Assembly: GCF_016785095.1 (NCBI RefSeq)
Contig: NZ_JAEKJB010000008.1
Location: 62,001-126,000, forward strand
Origin: Alloalcanivorax marinus
GTDB taxonomy: Bacteria; Pseudomonadota; Gammaproteobacteria; Pseudomonadales; Alcanivoracaceae
Direction of reading: 5' to 3'
Length of the DNA: 64,000 nucleotides
The notes under the pieces are model-generated. The model saw only the letters and a program-made list of their open reading frames with translations, was not told the origin of the DNA and ran no database searches. This document shows, piece by piece, positions 1 through 8,455 of the stretch. A program made the translations under genes and the position numbers. Position 1 is the stretch's first letter. Each line of letters starts with the position of its first letter.

Positions 1-45
1 GAGGCCGCCGCCGAAGCACCCCGCCGCCAGGCCGTGGCCGGCTGA
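1..45 (+). CDS. C-terminal end of upstream gene, probably exbB/tolQ-like (partial)
   Basis: The first 14 codons form an open frame ending in TGA at 43-45, three bases before the next ATG. The residues are an Ala/Pro/Arg-rich tail without recognisable domain. The position directly in front of two exbD genes and tonB suggests that this is the end of an ExbB/MotA/TolQ-type proton channel subunit. That identity comes from gene order only. Confidence 0.4.
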   Translation, partial: EAAAEAPRRQAVAG

Positions 46-48
46 TCC

Positions 49-429
49 ATGCATCTGGAACCGGAACGCCACCGCTCACCGAGCATCAGCCTGACGCCAT
101 TGATCGACGTGGTGTTCATCCTGCTGGTGTTCTTCATGCTGGCCAGCCGCTTCGGCGACTGGAAGGACCTGCCGGTGAACGTGCTGCCCAGCGAGGAGAG
201 CGCCGACCAGCAGGACCGCGACTGGCTGACCTTGACGGTGACCGAAAGCGGCCAGGTGGAAATCGGCGATACCACCTACGCGCTGGATGAACTGGCCGCG
301 CAACTGGACCCCGGCAAGACCGTGCTGATCACCGGTGAGCCGGACGCGCCGCTGCAGGCCGCCCTGGCCACCCTGGACGCGGTGCGCGCCGCCGGCGTCA
401 AGGACGTGCAGTTGGAGCTGATGCCATGA
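49..429 (+). CDS. exbD: ExbD-family biopolymer transport protein (first paralogue)
   Basis: This 126-residue protein is a stator component of the TonB energy-transduction complex, expected as a single-pass inner-membrane protein with a periplasmic domain. A short cytoplasmic N-terminus is followed by one transmembrane helix (about residues 18-33) opening with TPLIDVVF. Asp20 sits where E. coli ExbD has the essential proton-relay Asp25. The rest is a periplasmic ExbD/TolR-like domain. The start lies three bases after the preceding stop. The stop overlaps the next gene by 4 bp (ATGA), so translational coupling with the second exbD is likely. Family assignment is secure; the substrate receptor served is unknown. 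Confidence 0.9.
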   Translation: MHLEPERHRSPSISLTPLIDVVFILLVFFMLASRFGDWKDLPVNVLPSEESADQQDRDWLTLTVTESGQVEIGDTTYALDELAAQLDPGKTVLITGEPDAPLQAALATLDAVRAAGVKDVQLELMP

Positions 430-893
430 ACCTGGAAGCGCCTGACAGCGGTCGCCGACCTCCCCTGGAGCCGGTACTGCCGCTGATCAACGTGGTGTTC
501 CTGCTGTTGATCTTTTTCATGGTGGCCGGGCAACTGGCGCCGCGCCCGGAAGGGGACGCGGAAGCGCCGGGCAGCGAAAGCGCCGCCACCGACGAAAACC
601 CGGACCAATTGATGCTGGTGCTGGATACCGACGGGCAATTGCTGCATGAAGGCCAGCCGGTGGACGCCGAGGCGGTGGCCGCTCTGGTGCAAACCCGCCG
701 TGAAGAACGCCAACGGCAGGCCGACAACGCCCCCGCCGAGGCGGACGCCGAGCACCCCGCCGGCCAGGAGCCGGTGCGCCTGCTGGCCGATGCCGGCACG
801 CCCCTGAAAAGCCTGCGCGCCAAGCTGGACGTGCTGCGTGACGCCGGCATCGAGGAAGTCCGTCTGGTAACCCGGAGTAAGAGCGCCCCGTGA
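426..893 (+). CDS. exbD: ExbD-family protein, second paralogue with Asn in place of the proton-relay Asp
   Basis: This 155-residue ExbD homologue has a single N-terminal helix (about residues 17-34) and a longer periplasmic domain than its neighbour, with an acidic Ala/Glu-rich insertion around residues 40-60 and 95-115. The helix reads LPLINVVF where the first paralogue has TPLIDVVF, so Asn22 (AAC at 489-491) replaces the protonatable Asp. It overlaps exbD1 and tonB by 4 bp on each side, so it belongs to the same operon. It may form heterodimers with the first ExbD inside an ExbB pentamer. That role is inference; the Asp-to-Asn change is directly visible. Confidence 0.85.
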   Translation: MNLEAPDSGRRPPLEPVLPLINVVFLLLIFFMVAGQLAPRPEGDAEAPGSESAATDENPDQLMLVLDTDGQLLHEGQPVDAEAVAALVQTRREERQRQADNAPAEADAEHPAGQEPVRLLADAGTPLKSLRAKLDVLRDAGIEEVRLVTRSKSAP

Positions 894-1702
894 GCCGTAA
901 ACCGCGCCTGATTCTCGCCTGGACCCTGGCCCTCCTCGCCCACGCCAGCCTGCTGCTGAGCATAGAGAGCCTGACCCTGGCCGGGGGCCGCCCGGCCCGC
1001 CCCGGCGTGCAGCAGGCGGTGACCCTGAACCTGGCCCAGAAGCCCACGGAAAGCGCCGTGAGCACCGCCCCGCAACCGGCGCCGGAGGCCAAACCCGAAC
1101 CAAAGCCCGAACCAAAGCCCGAACCAAAACCGGAACCGAAACCCAAGCCCAAACCGAAGCCCAAACCCAAACCCGAGCCGAAGCCCAAACCCAAGCCGAA
1201 GCCCGAGCCCAAACCGGAACCCAAGCCCGAGCCCAAGCCGGACCCCAAACCGGAGCCAGAGCCCGAACCGACCCCGGAACCGGCGCCGCAACAGGGCGCG
1301 CCGGCGGACAAGGTGGACGAACAGACCCGCGTCGCCTCCGGCCAGCAGCAGCCGCAGGGGCAGAAAGGCATCGCCGGCGACCCCGGCAAGGGCGTGCACC
1401 GCAGCGGCGACCACGACAACCTGCTCAATCGCTACCTGCGCAAGGTGCGCGATACCATTGAGTACAACAAGGAATACCCGGCCCGGGCGCGCATGCGCCG
1501 CCAGCAGGGCGTGGTGGAAGTGAGCTTCATGCTGGACAGCAACGGTCGCGCCAGCGACGTGACCCTGAAGAGCAGCTCCGACAGCCGCATTCTCGATCAG
1601 CAATCCGTGGAACTGGTACGCCGCCTGCGCTTCCCGGAACCACCGGCGGAGCTGGCCGGCGAGCCGATCTCGGTGACCGTGCCGATTCACTATACGCTCT
1701 AG
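890..1702 (+). CDS. tonB: TonB-family energy transducer
   Basis: This 270-residue protein has a GTG start whose GTGA overlaps the stop of the second exbD. It has an N-terminal signal-anchor helix (about residues 7-24) and a long Pro/Lys/Glu linker of alternating PKPE/PKPK units (about residues 64-135) that would span the periplasm. The C-terminal TonB domain (about residues 180-270) has the typical [18 protein letters not shown] start and ends in the expected beta strand. It would couple the proton motive force harvested by ExbB/ExbD to outer-membrane receptors, possibly those at 20715 or 30262, although they are not adjacent. The linker is encoded by imperfect 6-bp repeats, so its length may vary between strains. 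Confidence 0.92.
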   Translation: MSRKPRLILAWTLALLAHASLLLSIESLTLAGGRPARPGVQQAVTLNLAQKPTESAVSTAPQPAPEAKPEPKPEPKPEPKPEPKPKPKPKPKPKPEPKPKPKPKPEPKPEPKPEPKPDPKPEPEPEPTPEPAPQQGAPADKVDEQTRVASGQQQPQGQKGIAGDPGKGVHRSGDHDNLLNRYLRKVRDTIEYNKEYPARARMRRQQGVVEVSFMLDSNGRASDVTLKSSSDSRILDQQSVELVRRLRFPEPPAELAGEPISVTVPIHYTL

Positions 1703-1918
1703 AGGGGGGCTCCGGGGCCGGTGGGGTTCTATCCTGGCCCGCGTCTCGGAGTGATCCCCCTTCCGGGAACGCCGTGAACCCGTCCATGGGGGCTCCCTGT
1801 CAAACATCCTGTTTGACAGGGTCCCGGAAGGGGGATCACTCCGAGACGCTCCGAGGTAACCGTCACGGTTGGCTCCGGAGTTCTGTTGGAGGGATTTGTT
1901 TGTAGGAGCGACTGGGCG
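1703..1918. other. Convergent intergenic region with stacked inverted repeats
   Basis: No gene is seen in this 216-bp gap between the convergent tonB and ubiX. It holds the nested palindrome at 1741-1849, then a second imperfect hairpin at 1849-1880 (arms ctccg/cggag outside and aaccg/cggtt inside), then a lone REP-like half-site (gtaggagcg, 1902-1910). The structures may together end transcription from both sides. Confidence 0.6.
1741..1849. repeat. Nested inverted repeat: 28-bp outer arms around a 12-bp inner hairpin
   Basis: Bases 1741-1768 are the exact reverse complement of 1822-1849 (28 of 28). Within the spacer, 1795-1806 pair perfectly with 1810-1821 around a 3-base loop. No T-tract follows, so it is not a classical intrinsic terminator. 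It could be a small non-autonomous mobile element or a bidirectional transcription barrier between tonB and ubiX. Confidence 0.8.
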
Positions 1919-2533
1919 CTATTCCTCGCCCCAGCGCTTCACCAGGGTCTGCGGCACGCCGAGCTGATCGAGGATGCGCGCCACCACGAAATCCACCAGA
2001 TCGTCCACGCTCGCCGGCCGGTGATAGAAGCCTGGCGCGGCGGGGAGGATGGTCACCCCCAGCCGCGCCAGTTTGAGCATGTTCTCCAGATGGATCGCCG
2101 AGAACGGACTTTCGCGGGGTACCAGAATCAACTGACGGCGCTCCTTAAGCGCCACGTCGGCGGCCCGCTCGATCAGGTTGTCGCTGGCGCCGGCGGCGAT
2201 CGCCGACAGCGTGCCGGTGGAGCACGGGCACACCACCATGGACGCCGGCGCGCCGGAGCCGGAGGCCACCGGCGCGGTCCATTGTTCCAGCCCGCACACC
2301 ACCAGCCGCCCCTTGTCGGTGGCGGCGAAATCGCGCAGCGCCGCCTCCGCCTTGCCGGTGCCCGCTGGCAGGGCGAGATCCGTTTCCATGCCGATCACCA
2401 CCCGCGCCGCCTTGGACAGGATCACGAACACTTCGCAATCCGCCGCCAGCAAACAGCGCAGCAAGCGCAGGCCGTAGGGCGCCCCGGAGGCGCCGGTGAA
2501 GGCCAGCGTCACCCGTTGCCGCGCCTTGCTCAT
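1919..2533 (-). CDS. ubiX: Flavin prenyltransferase UbiX
   Basis: This 204-residue cytosolic enzyme makes prenylated FMN from dimethylallyl phosphate and FMN, the cofactor of the UbiD decarboxylase in ubiquinone biosynthesis. The N-terminus shows the FMN-binding [13 protein letters not shown] motif. The central region has [16 protein letters not shown], and the C-terminal part [18 protein letters not shown] is typical of the family. Length matches the usual 190-210 residues. Its ATG overlaps the stop of mpl by 4 bp, so mpl and ubiX form one transcription unit. The gene is convergent with tonB. Confidence 0.95.
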   Translation of the reverse strand: MSKARQRVTLAFTGASGAPYGLRLLRCLLAADCEVFVILSKAARVVIGMETDLALPAGTGKAEAALRDFAATDKGRLVVCGLEQWTAPVASGSGAPASMVVCPCSTGTLSAIAAGASDNLIERAADVALKERRQLILVPRESPFSAIHLENMLKLARLGVTILPAAPGFYHRPASVDDLVDFVVARILDQLGVPQTLVKRWGEE

Positions 2534-3888
2534 GCCCGCCTCCCACGCAGCGCCGCCAGCAGCTTTTCGTGGACACCGCCGAAACCGCCGTTGCTCATCA
2601 CCACCACGTTAAGCGGGCCCGGCTCGGCGGCCACCGTGGCCACCAGCTCATCCAGATCCCGGGATACCGAGGCCGGCACCGGTGACTCCGCCACCACCGG
2701 GTCCAGGGACCAGTCCAATCCCGGCGGCTGATACCAGATCACCCGGTCGGCGTCGGCGGTACTGGCCGCCAGGGCATCGCGGTGACGGCCCAGGCGCATG
2801 GTGTTGGAACGTGGCTCGATCACCGCCAGCACGCGCTCGTCGCCGACCTTGCGGCGCAGGCCCTCCAGGGTGGTGGCGATGGCGGTGGGATGGTGGGCGA
2901 AATCGTCATAAACGCGCACGCCGCCGATCTCGCCGCGCAGTTCCATGCGCCGCTTGACGCCCTGGAACTCGCACAGAGCGGCGGCGCCGTCCGCCAGGGT
3001 CACGCCCACATGGCGGGCGGCCAGCAGCGCCGCCATGGCGTTGTTGACGTTGTGGCGGCCGGTCAGGTCCCACTCCACCCGGGCCGCCTCGCGACCGTTC
3101 TCCAGCACCGTGAACACGCCGCCGTCGGCGCGATCCAACCGGTAACCGGGCTCCCCCCGCTCGGCGAAGCGCTCCACCTCGCTCCAGCAGCCCTTGTCCA
3201 GGGTCTCTTCCAGGGCCGCCTCGCCGGCGGGCAGGATAATGCGGCCCTGGGACGGGATGGTGCGGATCAGATGGTGGAACTGGGTCTGGATGGCGCCCAG
3301 ATCGGCGAAGATATCCGCGTGATCGAACTCCAGATTGTTGAGGATGGCGGTACGCGGCCGGTAATGGACGAACTTGCTGCGCTTGTCGAAGAAGGCGGTG
3401 TCGTACTCGTCCGCCTCCACCACGAAGAATGGCGTGTCACCGAGACGAGCGGAAACGCCGAAGTTGCCCGGCACGCCGCCGATCAGATAGCCCGGCGCCA
3501 GGCCGGCGTATTCCAGAATCCAGGCCAGCATGGAGCTGGTGGTGGTCTTGCCATGGGTGCCGGCCACCGCCAGCACCCAGCGGCCCGGCAGCACCACCTC
3601 GGCGAGCATCTGCGCGCCGGAAGTGTAGGGCAGCCCCTGGTCGAGCAGGTACTCCACCGCCGGATTACCCCGGCTCAGGGCATTGCCCACCACCACCAAA
3701 TCCGGCGCCGGGTCCAGCTGGGCCGGGTCGTAGCCCTCGATCAGATCAATACCGGCGGCGGCCAGTTGATCGCTCATCGGCGGGTAGACGTTCTGGTCGG
3801 AGCCGGTGACCCGGTGCCCCTTGGCCCGGGCCAGCAGCGCCAGCGACCCCATGAAGGTGCCGCAGATACCGAGAATATGGATGTGCAT
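2530..3888 (-). CDS. mpl: UDP-N-acetylmuramate:L-Ala-gamma-D-Glu-meso-DAP ligase Mpl
   Basis: This 452-residue peptidoglycan-recycling ligase joins the tripeptide recovered from old wall to UDP-MurNAc. It has the Mur ligase layout: an N-terminal Rossmann domain starting [19 protein letters not shown], the ATP-binding [13 protein letters not shown] motif, the central [16 protein letters not shown] segment, and the C-terminal FAHHPTAI and EPRSNTM motifs. The chosen ATG at 3888 gives the conserved N-terminus and has GAGG six bases upstream. A further 27 in-frame codons upstream do not resemble the family. ubiX follows with a 4-bp overlap. Confidence 0.95.
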   Translation of the reverse strand: MHIHILGICGTFMGSLALLARAKGHRVTGSDQNVYPPMSDQLAAAGIDLIEGYDPAQLDPAPDLVVVGNALSRGNPAVEYLLDQGLPYTSGAQMLAEVVLPGRWVLAVAGTHGKTTTSSMLAWILEYAGLAPGYLIGGVPGNFGVSARLGDTPFFVVEADEYDTAFFDKRSKFVHYRPRTAILNNLEFDHADIFADLGAIQTQFHHLIRTIPSQGRIILPAGEAALEETLDKGCWSEVERFAERGEPGYRLDRADGGVFTVLENGREAARVEWDLTGRHNVNNAMAALLAARHVGVTLADGAAALCEFQGVKRRMELRGEIGGVRVYDDFAHHPTAIATTLEGLRRKVGDERVLAVIEPRSNTMRLGRHRDALAASTADADRVIWYQPPGLDWSLDPVVAESPVPASVSRDLDELVATVAAEPGPLNVVVMSNGGFGGVHEKLLAALRGRRA

Positions 3889-3959
3889 GAAAACCTCGAA
3901 AAACAGCTGCAGGCAGGATACAACATCGGCTGCAACTTTGAATCGTTCGAGGAGAGACC

Positions 3960-4418
3960 ATGCTGACAATAACCAGCCCCGAGGAACTGAGTGCCTGGGA
4001 GGGCAAGGAACTGGGCGTCACCGAGTGGATGACGATCAGCCAGGAACGCATTGACCAGTTCGCCGAGGCCACCGGGGACTTCCAGTGGATTCATGTGGAC
4101 GCGGACCGGGCGGCCAAGGAATCGCCGTTTGGCGGCACCATCGCCCACGGCTATCTGACGCTGTCGCTGATACCCATGTTCAAGGACCAGATCTACACCA
4201 TCGAAGGGGCCAAGGCGGGTATCAACTACGGCCTGAACGGCTGCCGTTTTCTCGCCCCGGTACCCGCCGGCGCCCGTGTGCGCGGACGTTTCATCATGAA
4301 ATCCGTGCAGCAGAAAGGCGAAGGCCGCTACCTGCTCTGCAACGAGATCACCATCGAACTGGAAGGCAGCGACAAGCCGGCCTGCGTAGCGGAAAGCCTG
4401 GGGATGGTCTTGTTCTGA
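3960..4418 (+). CDS. MaoC-family (R)-specific enoyl-CoA hydratase-like protein
   Basis: This 152-residue hot-dog-fold protein of the MaoC dehydratase family would hydrate trans-2-enoyl-CoA to (R)-3-hydroxyacyl-CoA. The hydratase-2 signature is visible: DFQWIHVD with the candidate catalytic Asp and His (about residues 41-46), followed by FGGTIAHGYLTLSL. The start has a strong GAGGAGA ribosome-binding site at 3949-3955. It is divergent from mpl and ends inside a perfect palindrome. The acyl substrate cannot be read from sequence; roles in fatty-acid degradation or polyhydroxyalkanoate supply are possible. Confidence 0.88.
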   Translation: MLTITSPEELSAWEGKELGVTEWMTISQERIDQFAEATGDFQWIHVDADRAAKESPFGGTIAHGYLTLSLIPMFKDQIYTIEGAKAGINYGLNGCRFLAPVPAGARVRGRFIMKSVQQKGEGRYLLCNEITIELEGSDKPACVAESLGMVLF

Positions 4419-4487
4419 ACGCACCGTAGGAGCGGCTTCAGCCGCGATCAGCGCTGATCGCGGCTGAAGCCGCTCCTACGGTGCGTT
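4418..4487. repeat. Perfect 70-bp palindrome made of two head-to-head REP-like units
   Basis: Both 35-bp arms pair completely, with the centre between 4452 and 4453 and no spacer. Each arm carries the REP-like core gtaggagcggcttcagccgc also seen at 17888-17950. The left end reaches the last base of the maoC stop codon. A run of T at 4486-4490 follows the right end, so it can serve as an intrinsic terminator for the plus-strand gene and as a barrier for fmdB coming from the other side. Confidence 0.9.
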
Positions 4488-4493
4488 TTTGCG

Positions 4494-4826
4494 TCAGTGG
4501 CTGATCATCCAGGGCCGGGCCGAGGGAAACATCTTCTTGCCGTCGGCGGTGTAGAAGACCTTGGGTTTGGCCTTGGCGTGGTGGCAGCAGCCCTGTTCCT
4601 TTTCCGTGTGGTGATTGCCCCGGCGCGGCTCGTGGGCGGCCCGTTCATTGCGCGCGAACGCCGCGCGCCGTTCCGGGGCCATGTCCAACACCTGGGGCGC
4701 CACCAGAATCACCCGGGCGCACAGCGTTCCGCAGCTGGGGCAGGCGCGGGCTTCCCCCGCGTCCGCCACCTCCACCAGCTGGTGGAACAGGCCATGCTCG
4801 GCGCACTTGTAATCGTACAGCGGCAT
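4494..4826 (-). CDS. fmdB: FmdB-family zinc-ribbon protein
   Basis: This 110-residue protein starts MPLYDYKCAEHG and has a CxxH (residues 8-11) and CPSCG zinc-ribbon pair, as in FmdB-type regulatory/zinc-ribbon proteins. The C-terminal half is charged, with a Cys-Cys-His-His run (GCCHHAK) and the sequence KVFYTADGKKMFPS. It lies 14 bp downstream of fmdA on the same strand, the order known from Methylophilus formamidase operons, where FmdB is thought to affect expression. Its exact function is not established. It is convergent with maoC across the 70-bp palindrome. Confidence 0.85.
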   Translation of the reverse strand: MPLYDYKCAEHGLFHQLVEVADAGEARACPSCGTLCARVILVAPQVLDMAPERRAAFARNERAAHEPRRGNHHTEKEQGCCHHAKAKPKVFYTADGKKMFPSARPWMISH

Positions 4827-4840
4827 GTGTTCGCCCTCCC

Positions 4841-6070
4841 CTACTTATCCTTGGCCAGCGGCACGTCGGTGCTGCCGGCGACGCTGTGCTGCGGCCCGTC
4901 CGGCCCCGGTTTGACGTCGAAGTCGAAGATGTCCGTGGGCAGCCACAGGGTGGCGCAGGCATTGGGCACGTCCACCACCCCGCTGATGTGGCCCTGTACC
5001 GGCGCGCAGCCGAGCAGCGAGTAGGCCTGGGCGCCGGTGTAGCCGAATTTCTTCAGGTATTCGATGGCATTGAGGCAGGCCTGCCGGTAGGCGATGTGCA
5101 CGTCCAGGTAGTGCTGCTTGCCCTGCTCGTCCACGGAGATGCCCTCGAAGATCAGGTAGTCATCGTACTTGGGCGCCATGGGGCTGGGCTTGAAGATCGG
5201 GTTCTTGATGGCGTATTTCTCCATGCCGCCCTTGATCAGATTGACGCGCATGTGAATCCAGCCGGCCATTTCGATGGCGCCGCAGAAAGTGATTTCGCCG
5301 TCGCCCTGGCTGAAGTGCAGGTCGCCCACGGACAGGCCGGCGTCCTTCACATATACCGGGAAATAAACCTGGGAGCCCCGGGACAGATCCTTGATGTCGC
5401 AGTTGCCACCGTGTTCCCGGGGCGGCACGGTGCGCGCGCCCTCGGCGGCGGCGCTGTCGCGGTCGCTGCCCTTGAGCTTGCCCATGTGGGCGGTGTCGGC
5501 GAACGGCAGATTGACCAGCCCGGGCACGCGGTCCGGCTCGGTGTCATAGAGTTCCTTTTCGCGGTCGTTCCATTCCTTGAGCATTTCCTTGGACGGCAGG
5601 CAGCCGATCAGACCGGGGTGGATCAGGCCGGCGAATTCCACGCCGGGAATATGGCGGGACTTGGTGAACATGCCGTTGAAATCCCAGATCGTCTTTTGCG
5701 CTTCCGGGAAGTGTTCGGTAAGGAAGCCGCCGCCGTTCTGTTTCGAGAAGAAACCGTTGAAGCCCCACTGGCTTTCGTCGAAGGCACCGATATCGAGGAT
5801 GTCGACCACCAGCAGGTCGCCGGGCTCGGCGCCTTCCACGCCCACCGGGCCGGTGAGGAAGTGCACCTGGGTCAGGTCCACGTCGCGCACGTCCTCGGCG
5901 TTGTCGTTGTTGCCAATCTGGCCGCCGGTCCAGTCGTGGCATTCGACGATGAAATCGTCACCGGGCTTGACCATGGCGGCCATGGGGATGTCCGGGTGCC
6001 AGCGGTTATGAACGCCTTCGTTGTCGTAGGGGGATTTATTCAGGTCGATCTTGATGATGGTGTCAGCCAT
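4841..6070 (-). CDS. fmdA: Formamidase, FmdA/AmdA family
   Basis: This 409-residue acetamidase/formamidase-family enzyme would hydrolyse formamide to formate and ammonium in the cytosol. Recognisable stretches include VKPGDDFIVECHDWTGGQI near the N-terminus, GDLLVVDILDIGAF, EFAGLIHPGLIGCLPS and VGDLHFSQGDGEITFCGAIE, all typical of full-length FmdA. The ATG at 6070 (MADTIIKIDLNKSP) is preceded by GGAGG; 16 further in-frame codons upstream look non-coding. A 7-2-7 inverted repeat lies 87-102 bp upstream, the same as at urtA, which suggests co-regulation with the amide/urea transporter. Confidence 0.95.
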   Translation of the reverse strand: MADTIIKIDLNKSPYDNEGVHNRWHPDIPMAAMVKPGDDFIVECHDWTGGQIGNNDNAEDVRDVDLTQVHFLTGPVGVEGAEPGDLLVVDILDIGAFDESQWGFNGFFSKQNGGGFLTEHFPEAQKTIWDFNGMFTKSRHIPGVEFAGLIHPGLIGCLPSKEMLKEWNDREKELYDTEPDRVPGLVNLPFADTAHMGKLKGSDRDSAAAEGARTVPPREHGGNCDIKDLSRGSQVYFPVYVKDAGLSVGDLHFSQGDGEITFCGAIEMAGWIHMRVNLIKGGMEKYAIKNPIFKPSPMAPKYDDYLIFEGISVDEQGKQHYLDVHIAYRQACLNAIEYLKKFGYTGAQAYSLLGCAPVQGHISGVVDVPNACATLWLPTDIFDFDVKPGPDGPQHSVAGSTDVPLAKDK

Positions 6071-6321
6071 GGTGCCTCCGGTTGGCGAGCCTGTTTTCGT
6101 TATTAGATTAGGCAGCATGGACGACGGGGGGCATTCGTGAAAGGGCCGATGGAGGTACGTCAGATGACGTATTGTTCGGGGATGGCTGCCGTGGGGTGGG
6201 TTCTCTCGTGGGCCGGTTTCTCCAGCGTGGGCTGGCTCGCTCCGTTTGGAGCATCGTGGGTGGCTCCGTAGTTGGTGTGGGGTTGGGTTAGTGGCGGGGT
6301 TATCGGTGGCGGGGTTTGGGG
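6071..6321. other. fmdA promoter region
   Basis: This 251-bp gap lies between the amiB-like gene and fmdA, both on the minus strand. It contains the 7-2-7 operator candidate at 6157-6172. The amiB-proximal part (about 6270-6320) is G-rich on the plus strand, with gtggcggggtt occurring twice. I see no hairpin-plus-T terminator for amiB, so read-through into fmdA is possible. Confidence 0.5.
6157..6172. promoter_or_regulatory. 7-2-7 inverted repeat, candidate LuxR/NarL-type operator of fmdA
   Basis: The sequence tacgtca-ga-tgacgta is a perfect inverted repeat with 7-bp arms and a 2-bp spacer, centred about 94 bp upstream of the fmdA start. The 7-2-7 geometry and TAC start are those of NarL-family response-regulator sites. 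A near copy stands upstream of urtA (13427-13442). The LuxR-type regulator at 16975 is the natural candidate protein. Confidence 0.6.
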
Positions 6322-7359
6322 TTATTCCGGGGTGACGTGGAGACGGTCCTGGTGGAGGGAAGCGTGGAAACGGGTTTGGTCCGGGTGCTCGAGCAGGGCG
6401 CGGGCGAGGGGCGGTTCCAGGTGGGTGCGCAAACGGCGGGCCAGGTGGCGGGCGCCGTAGGCCGGGTCGTGGTGTTGTTGCAACCAGGCGCGGGCGCTGT
6501 TGTCCAGGGTCAGGGTGGCGTCGCGGCGGGCGAGGCGTTGCTGAAGCTGGGCCAGTTCGATGTCCAGGAGGGCGTCGAGGCGGTCGTCGCCGAGGGGCTG
6601 AAAGTGATGAATCCGGTCGATGCGATTGAGAAATTCCGGATCGAAGCGTTGCCGCAGAGCCTGCTCCACTTTTTGCCGGGCGCCGCGGTCGCCGGCGCCG
6701 AACCAGCGGCGCCAGCCTTGGCGGTGGCGGCGACGATGGGCGGCGGCGTCGGCGGCGCCGATGTTGCTGGTCATCAGGATAAGGCTGTTGCGAAAATCCA
6801 GGCGTCTGGTGCCCCCTGACAGCACCAGACGCCCCCGTTCCAGCACATTGAGCAGGGCTCGGATCACATCGGTATCCGCTTTTTCCAGCTCGTCGAAGAG
6901 CACGATGCCGGGCTTGCCGTAACTGCCCTGGATGGCATCGCTGTCAAACAGGGTGTGACCTTCCTTGCTGCCCACGTAGCCCGGCGGCGCGCCGGTAAGG
7001 GCGGCGGCGTAATGCTCCTGAGCCAGGGTGTTCATGTCGATACGGCAGAGGGCGTCGGGGTGGCCGTGGATGGCCTCGGCGAGCAGCCGGGCGGTTTCCG
7101 TTTTACCGACACCGGTGGGCCCGGCGAACAGATGCACGGCCAGGGGCCGCTGGGGGTCTCCCAGGTCCGCTTTGAGCACCCAGAGCATGTCCTCCAGGGC
7201 ATCCAGCACCGGGTCCTGGCCCACCAGACGGGCGCGCAGCAGAGCCATCACGCCGTCCGGCTCGAACACGAAGCGCGCCGCCCGTTCCGGCCGGGCGGCG
7301 CGGCGCTCCCGGTTCAGTTGTTCCCGGTTCTCCGTCAGGCGGTCGTTGATGAACGGCAT
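6322..7359 (-). CDS. amiB: AmiB-like AAA+ ATPase (ClpB C-terminal type)
   Basis: This 345-residue single-AAA+ protein resembles the second ATPase module of ClpA/ClpB. It has Walker A GPTGVGKTETA, the substrate-loop region GAPPGYVGSKEG, Walker B IVLFDELEKAD, sensor-1 LILMTSNIG, the arginine region FDPEFLNRID, and a ClpB-like C-terminal lid with PAYGARHL. In the Pseudomonas amidase operon the gene after amiE is amiB, also a ClpB-like chaperone, and the order here is the same. I chose ATG 7359, 17 bp after amiE, although an in-frame start inside amiE exists. It may remodel amidase or transporter components; that is inference. Confidence 0.85.
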   Translation of the reverse strand: MPFINDRLTENREQLNRERRAARPERAARFVFEPDGVMALLRARLVGQDPVLDALEDMLWVLKADLGDPQRPLAVHLFAGPTGVGKTETARLLAEAIHGHPDALCRIDMNTLAQEHYAAALTGAPPGYVGSKEGHTLFDSDAIQGSYGKPGIVLFDELEKADTDVIRALLNVLERGRLVLSGGTRRLDFRNSLILMTSNIGAADAAAHRRRHRQGWRRWFGAGDRGARQKVEQALRQRFDPEFLNRIDRIHHFQPLGDDRLDALLDIELAQLQQRLARRDATLTLDNSARAWLQQHHDPAYGARHLARRLRTHLEPPLARALLEHPDQTRFHASLHQDRLHVTPE

Positions 7360-7375
7360 GGTCGCGGACACACCC

Positions 7376-8416
7376 TCAAGCGTTTTTTTCCTTGCCTTCC
7401 ACCGGCAGCTCACCCACCGGGCAGTCGGCCACCCCCACCGTGGAACGGGTCATGGCTTCCACGTTTTCCCGGGCTTTTTGCGCGTCCATCACCCAGGTCC
7501 GATAGAACTCGAACGGACAGTCGGCGATGCCCTTGTCACCGTCACCGGAGGCATGCACGCCGGAGTAGCCCCGATGCAGCAGCTTGAACAGATGGTTCTG
7601 GGACTGGTCGTTGGCGCGGGCGTCACGGATCTCGCTGACCGAAAGCTGGGCGTATTGGATGCCCATTTCCTCCTCGCCGCATTCGCCCAGGGTACGACCG
7701 TCGAAGCCGATGATCGCCGAGTGGCCGAAGTAGGAATAGACACCGTCGAAACCGGTGGCGTTGGCCACCGCCACGTAGCAGTTGTTGGCCCAGGCCATGC
7801 TCTTGGCCATCATCACCTGCTGATCCTTGGCCGGATACATATAGCCCTGGCAGCGTACGATCAGCTCGGCGCCTTTCATGGCGCAGTCCCGCCAGATTTC
7901 CGGGTAGTTGCCGTCGTCACAGATGATCAGGCTGATCTTCAAGCCCTTGGGCCCCTCGGTGACGTAGGTGGTGTCGCCGGGGTACCAGCCTTCGATGGGA
8001 CACCAGGGAATGCACTTGCGGTATTTCTGCACCACTTCGCCGTGATTATTGATCAGCACCAGGGTGTTATAAGGCGCTTTCTTCGGATGTTCCTCGTGGC
8101 GTTCGCCGGTGAGCGAGAACACGCCCCAGGTGTTGGCTTCCCGGCAGGCGGCGGAGAAGATGGCGGTTTCGTCGCCGGGCACGGTGGCGGCGGTGTCCAT
8201 CATCTCATCCGGGTCGTACATGATGCCCATGGTGCTGTATTCCGGAAAGATCACCAGATCCATGCCGGGCAGCCCCTGCTTCATGCCCTTGATCATATCG
8301 GCGATGGCGCGGGCATTATCGAGTACCTCGGCGCGGCTGTGCAAGCGTGGCATTTTATAGTTGACCACGGCCACGCCGACCGTGTCCTTGCTGCTGGAAA
8401 TATCACCGTGTCGCAT
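7376..8416 (-). CDS. amiE: Aliphatic amidase AmiE
   Basis: This 346-residue nitrilase-superfamily enzyme would convert short aliphatic amides to the carboxylic acid and ammonium. Sequence and length match AmiE of Pseudomonas along the whole protein, beginning [20 protein letters not shown]. The catalytic triad is present at the expected positions: Glu59 in FPEY, Lys134 in KYRK and Cys166 in [10 protein letters not shown]. It follows the transporter ATPase urtE by 39 bp on the same strand, so substrate uptake and hydrolysis are genetically linked. The closely related formamidase AmiF cannot be fully excluded, but the AmiE-type N-terminus favours AmiE. Confidence 0.95.
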   Translation of the reverse strand: MRHGDISSSKDTVGVAVVNYKMPRLHSRAEVLDNARAIADMIKGMKQGLPGMDLVIFPEYSTMGIMYDPDEMMDTAATVPGDETAIFSAACREANTWGVFSLTGERHEEHPKKAPYNTLVLINNHGEVVQKYRKCIPWCPIEGWYPGDTTYVTEGPKGLKISLIICDDGNYPEIWRDCAMKGAELIVRCQGYMYPAKDQQVMMAKSMAWANNCYVAVANATGFDGVYSYFGHSAIIGFDGRTLGECGEEEMGIQYAQLSVSEIRDARANDQSQNHLFKLLHRGYSGVHASGDGDKGIADCPFEFYRTWVMDAQKARENVEAMTRSTVGVADCPVGELPVEGKEKNA

Positions 8417-8455
8417 GGGTTCGCTCCTCGTCGGGTGAAGTGCGTTGTAAAAGAG

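Noticed and set aside
1056..1300. Repetitive DNA in tonB considered as a separate repeat element
   Set aside because: The repetition is explained by the PKPE/PKPK coding of the periplasmic linker and stays in frame.
398..1807. Long minus-strand open frames opposite exbD-tonB with Gly/Phe-Gly repeats
   Set aside because: They are the antisense image of the Pro/Lys/Glu repeat in tonB, have no ribosome-binding site and match no family.
3888..3969. Upstream start of mpl adding 27 residues
   Set aside because: The extension is not Mur-ligase-like and covers the promoter region and start of the divergent maoC gene.
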